41,204 nt of DNA from the NCBI RefSeq assembly GCF_019710635.1, contig NZ_JAIFZS010000071.1:1-41204 (forward strand), read 5' to 3'. Position 1 is the first letter of the stretch, and each line of letters starts with the position of its first letter. Of the stretch, positions 1-6,780 are shown in pieces. The position numbers and the translations under genes were made by a program. This DNA is from Mycolicibacterium xanthum (GTDB lineage Bacteria; Actinomycetota; Actinomycetes; Mycobacteriales; Mycobacteriaceae). A model generated the notes under the pieces. It was not told the origin of the DNA. It saw only the letters and a program-made list of their open reading frames with translations, and searched no databases.

Positions 1-172
1 GCCGCGGGTTGTCTTCTTCGGCCTGGCGGCGGTGGAGCAGTTCGGCGGCGGCGGCCAGTTTGCGGGCCTCGGCGGCGGCCGCGGCCCGGGCCCAGCCGGT
101 GAGTGCGTCGATCAGCTCGGCGTCGGACGCAGCGGCCAACTCGGTCGGACCCGGAAGTGAACCATCGAACAC
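1..172 (-). CDS. 13E12 repeat family protein (DUF222/HNH endonuclease type), N-terminal fragment
   Basis: Only the first 57 codons are present; the gene runs off the left edge. The reading frame from GTG at 172 gives a start like FDGSLPGPTELAAAS, then an alanine-rich helix ending in LLHRRQAEEDNPR. This is typical of the N-terminus of mycobacterial 13E12/REP proteins, which usually carry DUF222 followed by a C-terminal HNH nuclease domain (family knowledge; the nuclease part is outside the window). GTG was chosen because a TATACT -10 box lies 7 nt upstream (180-185), which would give a leaderless transcript, and because the LexA box at 165-180 covers this start. Members of this multicopy family are known to be damage-inducible in M. 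tuberculosis. Whether the full gene is intact cannot be seen. Confidence 0.75.
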   Translation of the reverse strand, partial: MFDGSLPGPTELAAASDAELIDALTGWARAAAAAEARKLAAAAELLHRRQAEEDNPR

Positions 173-180
173 ATGTTCGA
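165..180 (-). promoter_or_regulatory. LexA/SOS box overlapping -10 and start codon of the 13E12 gene
   Basis: TCGAACACATGTTCGA is a perfect palindrome matching the mycobacterial LexA consensus TCGAAC-N4-GTTCGA. It touches the TATACT -10 box (180-185, read on the minus strand) and overlaps the GTG start at 170-172, so bound LexA would block transcription initiation. Confidence 0.85.
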
Positions 181-214
181 GTATAGATCCCGGGTACGAC
201 AAATCCAGGAGCGG

Positions 215-1372
215 TTACGGACCCCAGGCGGGCCGGTTCTTGGCGGCGGCCTTGTTGCCCAGCTTCCCGACGCGGACCTGTGCCGCGAGGCTGTCGAGGA
301 TGACCCGCGAGCTCATCAGCGCGGTCTGCTCGGCCCAGTCGTACGGCGGTGAGCACTCGACGACCTCGATACCGGCCAGGCCGGGCTCGGAGATCATCTT
401 GACCAGGTTCAGCGCCTCGCGCGGCAGCAACCCGCCCGGCTCCGGCCAGCCCGTGCCCGGGACGAAACCGGCGTCGATCACGTCGATGTCGAACGACAGG
501 TACACCGCCTTGGCGCCCTTCCAGGCGGTTTCGAGCGCGATCTCGGCGATCTTCTCCACGCCGACCCGCTCGACGTCGCCGACGGTGATCACCGTCGACT
601 TGCGCTCGCGGCCCACCTTGACGCCCTCGCGTGGGCTCTGCCAGCCGCCGATGCCGATCTGCACCAGATTGGTCGCCGGGGCGTTCTTGATGTTGGTGGC
701 GTGGAACCACGGGGTGGTGTGCATCCGCTCGTCGAGGTCGGTCTCCTGGGTGTCGACGTGGCGGTCGAAGTGGATGATGCCGATGTTGCCGTCCATGTAG
801 GGCGCCATCCCGCGGATGGTGGGAAAGCCGATCGAGTGGTCGCCGCCGAGCACGATGGGCATGACGCCCTTCTGCACGACGTGTGCCATCGCCTGGCTGA
901 TCTGGTCGAACGACTTCTCCAGGTTGCCCGGGATGGTGAACACGTCGCCGATGTCGACCATGTTGAGCTGCTCGCGCAGATCCACGCCGGACTCGTAGTT
1001 GTAGGTGCCGAACAGGTTGGTGGAGCGCCGGATTCCCTGCGGGCCGAACCGGGTACCGGGCCGGTAGGTGGCGCCGGCGTCGAGCGGCACGCCGAAGATC
1101 GCGACCTCGGCGTCGTCGACCTCGTTGACGTCCTCGATGAACGGGCACTTCAGGAAGGTGCCGCGCTCACCGGCGAAATGCGGCTTCTCGCCCCGCACGA
1201 ACGTCGAGATGCTCCGGTCGTTGATCGTGGGCGCCGCCTCCAGCCCGTAGCTCAGCCCGCGGTCAATCTCCTCGCGCAACCTTCGGTCACCGAGCCGGGC
1301 CTCGGCCTGCTGGGCCCAGGCGCCCTCGGCGTTGGGCAGCGCGGGGTCGGGGCGATCCGGATTCTCGGGCAT
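215..1372 (-). CDS. Ureohydrolase (arginase/agmatinase superfamily), probable guanidine hydrolase (GdmH-like)
   Basis: The product has 385 residues. Ureohydrolase metal-binding motifs are clear: GGDHS (176-180), HFDRHVD (201-207) and SFDIDVID (293-300). The second motif has Arg where typical agmatinases have Ala (DAHxD), and the third continues DAGFVPGTG instead of the usual DPxxAPGTG. The N-terminal extension of about 85 residues is longer than in ordinary agmatinases. From memory these traits resemble the nickel-dependent guanidine hydrolase GdmH (about 390 residues). That enzyme converts guanidine to urea and ammonia. The ATG at 1372 has a GAGGAG ribosome site 3 nt upstream, and a guanidine-III riboswitch ends only 12 nt before the start. 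The gene diverges from a symporter that has its own guanidine-I riboswitch. Databases would probably call it agmatinase; the riboswitch context argues for guanidine. No Ni-chaperone genes are visible here. Confidence 0.8.
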   Translation of the reverse strand: MPENPDRPDPALPNAEGAWAQQAEARLGDRRLREEIDRGLSYGLEAAPTINDRSISTFVRGEKPHFAGERGTFLKCPFIEDVNEVDDAEVAIFGVPLDAGATYRPGTRFGPQGIRRSTNLFGTYNYESGVDLREQLNMVDIGDVFTIPGNLEKSFDQISQAMAHVVQKGVMPIVLGGDHSIGFPTIRGMAPYMDGNIGIIHFDRHVDTQETDLDERMHTTPWFHATNIKNAPATNLVQIGIGGWQSPREGVKVGRERKSTVITVGDVERVGVEKIAEIALETAWKGAKAVYLSFDIDVIDAGFVPGTGWPEPGGLLPREALNLVKMISEPGLAGIEVVECSPPYDWAEQTALMSSRVILDSLAAQVRVGKLGNKAAAKNRPAWGP

Positions 1373-1384
1373 GGTGCTCCTCAC

Positions 1385-1426
1385 GCGCCGTCTTGTCGCT
1401 GACCGGGTACGACGCACCTCGTCCGG
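1385..1426 (-). ncRNA. Guanidine-III riboswitch (mini-ykkC class III) upstream of the ureohydrolase
   Basis: Read on the minus strand, this 42-nt element begins CCGGACGAGGTGCG, continues ACCCGGTCAG and ends GACAAGACGGCGC. This matches, from memory, the Thermobifida fusca class III guanidine aptamer almost base for base; visible differences are one extra C after GTCAG and a C-to-U change that keeps a G·U pair. Helix P1 (CCGG/CCGG) and P2 (GCGUCGU/ACGGCGC) can both form with the pseudoknot. The GAGGAG ribosome site starts 3 nt after the 3' end, so translational control by exposing or hiding the ribosome site is the likely mode. Confidence 0.92.
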
Positions 1427-1574
1427 GGAACCGCGCCGCGGCTCCTGAGGGGTAATTGTTGGTAGAGGTGTGAATTCCTGTCCACCGGTAAAGGAAACGT
1501 CGCGTTAACACCGCACGCGACGACCCGTAACGAGCTGGGTCTTTTCTGTCTGGGACCCACATAAACGAGATGTG

Positions 1575-1690
1575 GGGCGCGTCTAGGGTTCCGCCGGCTC
1601 GCTGTTCTGGGCCGGGTCTGGTCCGAGAGATGCAGGCGACCGGCGTTGGTGTCGGGCCGTTCCACGGCGGGACAAAAGCCCGGGAGACTC
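1575..1690 (+). ncRNA. Guanidine-I riboswitch (ykkC-yxkD leader) upstream of the symporter
   Basis: All three strongly conserved ykkC blocks are present in order: CTAGGGTTCCG (1583-1593), CTGGTCCGAGAGA (1618-1630), and the block from ACGG (1664) through GGGACAAAAGCCC (1669-1681) to GGGAGA (1682-1687). The arm between the first two can fold as CCGGCTC/GGGCCGG. The element ends about 27 nt before the symporter ATG. The CTCC at 1688-1691 could pair with GGAG of the ribosome site (1704-1707), which suggests translational control; I see no poly-U terminator. Confidence 0.93.
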
Positions 1691-1716
1691 CAGCGCACCA
1701 ACAGGAGGCTCCTCAG

Positions 1717-3285
1717 ATGATTCTTCTCGGCGTAGGCATCAGCATCGCTGTCGTCGTGTTCGTCGGCTTTCTCGTCGCCCGCAGGGTCGGCGGGGACAGT
1801 TCCAACTTCCTGGTCGCAGGTCGCATGCTCCCGTTGCCGCTGGTCGGCGCGGCACTCATGGGCCAGGCGGTGGATACCAACGCCACGCTCGGCAATACCG
1901 ACCTCTCCGCCGAATTCGGCTTCTGGGCGGGCGCCACGCTGCCGCTGGGTCTCGCCCTGTGCCTGGTGTTCACCGGCGTTTTCTTCGCCAAGCCGATGAA
2001 CCGGATGGGCCTGACCACGTTGGCCGACTACTACCGGCTGCGGTTCGGGCGGTCCACCGAGATCGCGTCGTCGGTGCTGGTGATCGTCGCGTTCTGCATC
2101 TTGGTGGCCGGCAACCTGGTGGCCGGCGGCTACCTATTCAATTACTTCACCGGAATCCCGTACGAGGTGGGTGTCGTCGCGATCGCCCTGATCGTGGTCG
2201 CCTACACCGGTGCCGGCGGCATGATCGCCGACGCCTACACGGCGATCATCCAGATGACGATGATCCTGGTCGGCGGCGTCGCCACGCTGATCTGGGTGGC
2301 GGTCGCCTACGGCATCACCATCCCCGAGGGCATGGGGCCGTTCGACTTCGGTCAGCTGACCGATCCGGCGCAGGGCGCCACGATCAACTGGGCGACGCTG
2401 ATCGCGCTCGGTATCGGCGACATCGTCGCGATCGACTTCATGCAGCGCGTGTTCGCGGCCAAGAGCCCGGAGACCGCCCGGCGGGCGTGCTTCGTCGGGG
2501 CCGCCGGCGCGGCGGCGATCGGTATCCCGTTCGCGCTCATCGCGTTGGCCTCCAAGGCGATCCTGTCCGAGGGCGAGATCGACGGACCGGTGCTGTTCGT
2601 GTTGCTCGACCGGTATGCCCCGCTGATCCTGACCATCGTCGTGCTGTGCGGCATCGTGGGCGCTTCGATGAGCACCGCCAACGGCGCGATCCTGGCCACC
2701 GCGTCGGTGTCGGTGCGCAACCTGGGTGGGGTCCGGCGCGTGCACGTGGAGGGTGAGGCCGACCCGCTGCTGAAGGCCACCCGGATCGCGATGGCCCCGG
2801 TCACGGTGATCGCCATCGTGTTCGCGATCTACGTCCAGCAGACCGGCATCCTGTTGACGCTGGCGTTCGACCTGCTGCTGGCCTGCCTGATCGTGCCGTT
2901 CGTGCTCGGCCTGGTGTGGCGCCGCGGCACCGGAAAGGCCGCGATGGCGGCGATCGTCGTCGGCCTGGTGGTGCGGCTGGTGCTGTTCGCGATGACACCG
3001 ACGATGTTCGGCGTCGACAACACGATCCTGTACTTCGAGAACTCGATCTTCGACGCCGCGTTCGACGGCTGGCCCACCATGATCGGGTTCGCCGCATCGC
3101 TGGTGGCCTATGTCGTGGTGGCGCTGGTGACCAAGTCGGCCCACATGAAGGGCCTGGACATCCAGGTCGCCCAGGACATCGACGACGCGCTCGACGACCC
3201 GGACCGGTTCGAGGGCGAGCCCGAGTTGGTGCCCGCTGGTAAGGGGGCCGCCGACCCGGCCAGGCCGGAGGCTGAGGCCACGTAA
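1717..3285 (+). CDS. Sodium:solute symporter family permease, probable guanidine importer
   Basis: The product has 522 residues, is strongly hydrophobic with roughly 12-13 membrane segments, and ends in a charged, Asp/Glu-rich cytoplasmic tail. Features typical of the SSS family include an N-terminal segment followed by SNFLVAGR, then VDTNATLGNTDLSAEFGFWAG, LTTLADYYRLRFGR and a GAGGMIADAYTAIIQ stretch. The ATG at 1717 is preceded by AGGAGG with 8-nt spacing; the open frame upstream to 1570 only reads through the riboswitch. A guanidine-I riboswitch in the leader, and a divergent guanidine-III-controlled hydrolase, imply sodium-coupled uptake of guanidine (or a guanidine-containing compound) for breakdown. 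The substrate is inferred from the riboswitch, not from the permease sequence. Confidence 0.85.
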   Translation: MILLGVGISIAVVVFVGFLVARRVGGDSSNFLVAGRMLPLPLVGAALMGQAVDTNATLGNTDLSAEFGFWAGATLPLGLALCLVFTGVFFAKPMNRMGLTTLADYYRLRFGRSTEIASSVLVIVAFCILVAGNLVAGGYLFNYFTGIPYEVGVVAIALIVVAYTGAGGMIADAYTAIIQMTMILVGGVATLIWVAVAYGITIPEGMGPFDFGQLTDPAQGATINWATLIALGIGDIVAIDFMQRVFAAKSPETARRACFVGAAGAAAIGIPFALIALASKAILSEGEIDGPVLFVLLDRYAPLILTIVVLCGIVGASMSTANGAILATASVSVRNLGGVRRVHVEGEADPLLKATRIAMAPVTVIAIVFAIYVQQTGILLTLAFDLLLACLIVPFVLGLVWRRGTGKAAMAAIVVGLVVRLVLFAMTPTMFGVDNTILYFENSIFDAAFDGWPTMIGFAASLVAYVVVALVTKSAHMKGLDIQVAQDIDDALDDPDRFEGEPELVPAGKGAADPARPEAEAT

Positions 3286-3294
3286 CCTCGGCGC

Positions 3295-4350
3295 ATGAGG
3301 CGCTGGTGGTCGCTCGCATGTGTGTTCGCGTTGGCGGCCGCCCCGCTGGTGGCACCCGGTGTCGCGACGGCGTGCGCCTGCGGGGGACTGATCAGCCCGG
3401 ACCCGTCGTTGCGGGTCGCCGACGAGATGGCGTTGGTGGCCGGTGACGGCACCACCGAGACCGTGGTGATGCGGCTGAACCTGGACACGTCTGCCGACAA
3501 CGCCGCACTGGTGGTGCCGACCCCGGCGCCTGCCACCGTCACCGGCGCCGACCCCGACGTCTTCGACGAGCTCGCCGCGCTGTCGGCGCCCCGGGTGGAG
3601 AAACTGCGCCGCTGGACATGGGGGTGGGCCAACGCGGAGGCGCCGTCCGGCGAGGGGGTGATGATCGGCGCCGTGCCGGGTGCGCCGACGGTGCTGAGCC
3701 AGGTTCAGCTGGGGCCGCTGGAGGCCACCACGTTGTCCGGAGGCGACCTGGCCGGTGTCCGGGAGTGGTTGTCGGGCAACGGGTATGACCTGCGTCCGGA
3801 GATCTCGGCCGGGCTGGATCCGTACCTGCGCGCGGGTTGGTCGGTGGTGGCGATGCGGCTCACCACCGACGGTGAGCCGCTGGACGGGCCGCTGGCACCG
3901 GTCACCCTGCGGTTCGCCTCCGACGAGTTGATGTACCCGATGCGGATGTCGGCGGAGGCGTCGACTCCGCAGACCGTGGTGGTCTACACGCTCGGTGAGC
4001 ACAAGACCCGGCGCATCGACCGGGACGCCGCCGACCAGTACGTGAACCTCGACTACGCCGGTCCGCTGGCCGGGCGCACCGGTGACACCACGCTGCTGGG
4101 GCTGTCCGACTCCGGCGATTACCTCACCAAGACGACCACCTCGATCGTCGACCCCGAACACATCACGTCCGATTTCCTGTTCGGCCCGGCGCCGGACGAC
4201 GATCCGTTCCAGGCCGTGGTCTACGACTACGAATACCGGAACCTGACGCTGCCGGCGCTGGGCGCGGTGGCGGCGGTGATCGTGGCCGGCGCGACCTGGA
4301 CGGTGATCCTGATCAGTCGCCGGGTGCGACGACGGACCAGGGCACGGTGA
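3295..4350 (+). CDS. DUF2330 domain membrane-anchored secreted protein
   Basis: The product has 351 residues. It begins with a signal peptide (about 1-27, RRWWSLACVFALAAAPL), followed by CACGG at the mature N-terminus, and ends with one membrane helix (about 318-340) and an Arg-rich cytoplasmic tail. The extracytoplasmic part contains phrases such as LNLDTSADNAALVVPTPAPA and FDELAALSAPRVEKLRRW that I associate with DUF2330 proteins of unknown function. A TAACCT -10-like box overlaps the symporter stop codon (3283-3288), 6 nt before the ATG, so it may be transcribed separately as a leaderless message. Its last 38 bp overlap the 3' end of the convergent methyltransferase gene. Confidence 0.7.
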   Translation: MRRWWSLACVFALAAAPLVAPGVATACACGGLISPDPSLRVADEMALVAGDGTTETVVMRLNLDTSADNAALVVPTPAPATVTGADPDVFDELAALSAPRVEKLRRWTWGWANAEAPSGEGVMIGAVPGAPTVLSQVQLGPLEATTLSGGDLAGVREWLSGNGYDLRPEISAGLDPYLRAGWSVVAMRLTTDGEPLDGPLAPVTLRFASDELMYPMRMSAEASTPQTVVVYTLGEHKTRRIDRDAADQYVNLDYAGPLAGRTGDTTLLGLSDSGDYLTKTTTSIVDPEHITSDFLFGPAPDDDPFQAVVYDYEYRNLTLPALGAVAAVIVAGATWTVILISRRVRRRTRAR

Positions 4351-5158
4351 GCACCCCGTCGCGCAGGCTGCGACGCGGGGGTGTCACCGGAAATCCCTCG
4401 GCGGCAAGCAGTTCCAGCATCGCACGCCAGCGCACCCGGGGGCCGAACACGCCGTGACCGGCGGCGCGGGCCCAGGCCCGGTCGGCGGCGGACAGCAGAC
4501 GGTGCACCGGCTCGCCGTCGACGTTTCGGTGGATGAGCACCTTGGGCAGCCGCACGGCCAAGTCGGAGGGCGTCTCGATGGCGAACGGGTCGCATGCCAG
4601 CGTGAGGCTCAGCGGGGCCGCCCGGTCGAGCAGGATCCAGCAGCACAGCCGGCCCAGTTCGTCGCAGGTGCCGTCGACGATCAGCCCGCCGGGGGCCAAG
4701 CCCTGTTGCATCGCGGCCCAGGCCGCGGGCACCTCCTCGACGGGATACTGGCGCAGCACGTTGAACGCCCGCACCAGCACAGGCCGGTGGTCGGCCAGCT
4801 CGAAGCCGCCGAGCGCGAACTCGACGCCCGGGGTGGCTGCCGCCTGTCCGTTGCGCACCCGATCGGGATCGATCTCCAACCCGACGACCCGCACGTCGGG
4901 GCGTACCTGGCGCAGCCGGTTGGCCAGCTCCAGCGTGGTGACCGGCAGCGCGCCGTAGCCGAGGTCGACGACGAGCGGGTCGGTGGCCGCCTGCAGTGCG
5001 GCGCGGACCCGGGGGGAGTGGGTCAGCCAGCGGTCGCTGCGGCGCAGCCGGTTGTGGCCGGTGGTGCCGCGGGTGATCGCGCCGAGTGGCTGGAGCCGCA
5101 CACGTGAGGAGCGAATGGGCTCCTGCGCACGTGAGGAGCGAAACTGCTCCTGAGACAT
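4313..5158 (-). CDS. Class I SAM-dependent methyltransferase-like protein
   Basis: The product is 281 residues from ATG 5158. A Rossmann methyltransferase core is visible: VVDLGYGALPVTTLELANRL (SAM motif I, with GYG rather than GxGxG), then VVGLEIDPDRV and an LAPGGLIVDGTCDE strand. The substrate is unknown. The first 19 codons are two copies of a 9-residue repeat (QEQFRSSRA/QEPIRSSRV) encoded by the hairpin repeat at 5101-5152. A start at GTG 5101 (VRLQPLGAITRG) would leave the repeats untranslated and is equally plausible. The gene converges with and overlaps the DUF2330 gene by 38 bp. A single Cys pair (LCCW) lies in the middle. Confidence 0.65.
   Translation of the reverse strand: MSQEQFRSSRAQEPIRSSRVRLQPLGAITRGTTGHNRLRRSDRWLTHSPRVRAALQAATDPLVVDLGYGALPVTTLELANRLRQVRPDVRVVGLEIDPDRVRNGQAAATPGVEFALGGFELADHRPVLVRAFNVLRQYPVEEVPAAWAAMQQGLAPGGLIVDGTCDELGRLCCWILLDRAAPLSLTLACDPFAIETPSDLAVRLPKVLIHRNVDGEPVHRLLSAADRAWARAAGHGVFGPRVRWRAMLELLAAEGFPVTPPRRSLRDGVLTVPWSVVAPGD
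5101..5152. repeat. Tandem pair of hairpin-forming 25-bp repeats
   Basis: Two near-identical units (5101-5125 and 5128-5152) each read CACGTGAGGAGCGAA-N3-GCTCCTG. Each can fold as AGGAGC/GCTCCT. They lie at or within the 5' end of the methyltransferase gene. Confidence 0.75.
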
Positions 5159-5179
5159 GTGGTCGATTCTATTGCCGGA

Positions 5180-5689
5180 TCAGCCGTTTTCCGTGATCCA
5201 CACCGTGGTGAAGCGTTGCTCGGCGATCAACAGGCCGACCAGTTGGTTGCCGATGAAGCTCTCGATCTTGCCGCCCACGAGCGGGATCCTGACCTCGACG
5301 GCGGCGGTGAACGCGAGTCGGGAGCCGCCGGTCAGCTCCGACGTCAGCACCGCGTCGCCGGTCAGTCCCGCCGGGGTCCCCGGAATGGTGCCGACGATCA
5401 GCGCGGTGGCCCGGCCGTCGGCGATCGGGGTCCAGGTCTCCTGCCGGACGAAGCTCAGGTCCCCGCGGTGGAACTGGGTCACGACCCCCGGCAGCCGGTG
5501 TGCGCGCACGGTCTGGGTGGTCTTGACCCGGATGCCGCCGTCCGGGTGGATGGTCATCTCGTCGAGTGTGGCGTGATCAACCCCGGAATCGCCCAGTCGT
5601 ACCAGCCAGTACTCTTCGTCGCTGAAGGCCTTGTGGACCTGCTCGACGCTGCTCGGGTACTCGGCGGCCATGTCGAATGAACGTGGCAT
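5180..5689 (-). CDS. DUF2505 family protein (Rv0481c-like)
   Basis: The product has 169 residues starting MPRSFDMAAEYPSSVEQVHKAF. It has the pattern of the DUF2505 family, a START/SRPBCC-like fold: an N-terminal FSDEEYW segment, alternating beta strands, and a C-terminal helix IESFIGNQLVGLLIAEQRF. Its function is unknown. It diverges from murB as in M. tuberculosis (Rv0481c/Rv0482, recalled). The ATG at 5689 is chosen because a TAGCGT -10 box ends 8 nt upstream (5698-5703), predicting a leaderless transcript. A longer open frame on this strand would overlap murB. Confidence 0.75.
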   Translation of the reverse strand: MPRSFDMAAEYPSSVEQVHKAFSDEEYWLVRLGDSGVDHATLDEMTIHPDGGIRVKTTQTVRAHRLPGVVTQFHRGDLSFVRQETWTPIADGRATALIVGTIPGTPAGLTGDAVLTSELTGGSRLAFTAAVEVRIPLVGGKIESFIGNQLVGLLIAEQRFTTVWITENG

Positions 5690-5697
5690 AGCAAACC

Positions 5698-5707
5698 ACG
5701 CTACCGT
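5698..5707. promoter_or_regulatory. Overlapping divergent -10 boxes of the DUF2505 gene and murB
   Basis: The plus strand has TACCGT at 5702-5707, 8 nt before the murB GTG (5716). The minus strand has TAGCGT at 5703-5698, 8 nt before the ATG at 5689. Both fit TANNNT with leaderless spacing, and the two hexamers share 2 bp. Confidence 0.5.
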
Positions 5708-5715
5708 TACCGCCC

Positions 5716-6765
5716 GTGGTCGATTCGGCACTTGGCGGCGCGGCGGTCGCGGAAAACGTTCCGCTGGCGCCATTGACCACGCTGCGTGTCGGCCCGGTGG
5801 CCCGAAGGCTGGTCACGTGCGTGACCACTGAGCAGGTGATCGCCGCCGTGTCCGCCGCCGGACCGGAGGTGCTGGTGCTTGCCGGTGGCTCCAACGTGGT
5901 GCTCGCCGACGACCTCGAGGGTTTGACGGTGGTGCGGCTCGCGAACACCGGGATCGTCGTGGACGGTGCCGTCGTGCGCGCCGAGGCCGGGGCCGTGTGG
6001 GACGAGGTCGTCGCCGCGTCGCTGGCCCACGGCCTGGGTGGCCTGGAGTGTCTGTCCGGGATCCCCGGCTCGGCCGGTGCGACGCCGGTGCAGAACGTCG
6101 GAGCCTACGGCGCTGAGGTGGCCGACACCATCGCGCGGGTCAGGCTGCTGGACCGGCGCAGCGGTGACGATCGCTGGGTGTCCCCGCGGGAACTTCAGTT
6201 CGGTTACCGCACAAGCACTTTGAAGAACTCTTCGGCATCGGTGGTGTTGGAGGTGGAGTTCGCGCTCGACCCGGCCGGGCGGAGCGCCCCGATGCGGTAC
6301 GGCGAGCTGTGCGCGGCGGTGGGCGCCGAGCCGGGTCAGCGGGTCGACCCGGCGCGGGTGCGCGCGGCGGTGCTGGGGTTGCGGGCGGGAAAGGGGATGG
6401 TGATCGATCCGGCCGACCATGACACCTGGAGCGTCGGCTCGTTCTTCACCAACCCGGTGGTCACGGCGGCTCGGTTCGAGCGCCTCGCCGCCGCCGTCGA
6501 CGGACCGGTGCCGAACTATCCCGCCGACGGCGGGGTGAAGCTGGCCGCCGGTTGGCTCGTCGAGCGGGCCGGTTTCGGCAAGGGGTATCCGGGTGTGGCC
6601 GCGCCGGTGCGGTTGTCCACCAAGCATGCGCTGGCCCTGACCAACCGTGGCGCCGCCACCACCGCCGATGTCCTCGCCCTGGCCAGGGAGGTCCGCGACG
6701 GCGTCGTCGCCGCGTTCGGGATCGAACTCACACCCGAGCCGGTACTGGTCGGGTGCGTTCTCTAG
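5716..6765 (+). CDS. murB: UDP-N-acetylenolpyruvoylglucosamine reductase MurB
   Basis: MurB is an FAD-dependent enzyme that reduces UDP-GlcNAc-enolpyruvate to UDP-MurNAc, the second committed step of peptidoglycan precursor synthesis, in the cytoplasm. The 349-residue product shows the family hallmarks: TLRVGPVARRLV and AGGSNVVLADD (FAD-binding domain), GLSGIPGSAGATPVQNVGAYGAE-type core (about 113-135), the FGYRTSTLK loop, and SVGSFFTNPV with the proton-donating Ser at about 242. It ends with GVKLAAGWLVERAGFGKG and the terminal Glu region PEPVLVG. GTG at 5716 fits a leaderless start. The L,D-transpeptidase gene follows 15 nt downstream, so both probably form one cell-wall operon. Confidence 0.95.
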   Translation: MVDSALGGAAVAENVPLAPLTTLRVGPVARRLVTCVTTEQVIAAVSAAGPEVLVLAGGSNVVLADDLEGLTVVRLANTGIVVDGAVVRAEAGAVWDEVVAASLAHGLGGLECLSGIPGSAGATPVQNVGAYGAEVADTIARVRLLDRRSGDDRWVSPRELQFGYRTSTLKNSSASVVLEVEFALDPAGRSAPMRYGELCAAVGAEPGQRVDPARVRAAVLGLRAGKGMVIDPADHDTWSVGSFFTNPVVTAARFERLAAAVDGPVPNYPADGGVKLAAGWLVERAGFGKGYPGVAAPVRLSTKHALALTNRGAATTADVLALAREVRDGVVAAFGIELTPEPVLVGCVL

Positions 6766-6780
6766 GTACCCTGGATCCAC

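Larger units (their letters stand above)
1373..1716. promoter_or_regulatory. Divergent intergenic region holding two guanidine riboswitches
   Basis: These 344 bp separate the hydrolase (minus) and symporter (plus) genes. The left part holds a guanidine-III aptamer read leftward and the right part a guanidine-I aptamer read rightward. Between them (about 1427-1575) is a relatively AT-richer stretch that must contain both promoters. It includes an inverted repeat TGGGTC (1536-1541) / GACCCA (1554-1559), which could be an operator or a hairpin. I could not assign -10 boxes with confidence. Reading frames that cross this region into either gene are not coding. Confidence 0.85.

Noticed and set aside
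1570..1716. N-terminal extension of the symporter gene by 49 codons
   Set aside because: It reads through the guanidine-I aptamer; a strong AGGAGG precedes ATG 1717.
2134..4161. Long minus-strand open frame (675 codons) over symporter and DUF2330 genes
   Set aside because: Its product is low-complexity Arg/His/Gly sequence, typical of the antisense of GC-rich genes; the plus-strand genes have clear domains.
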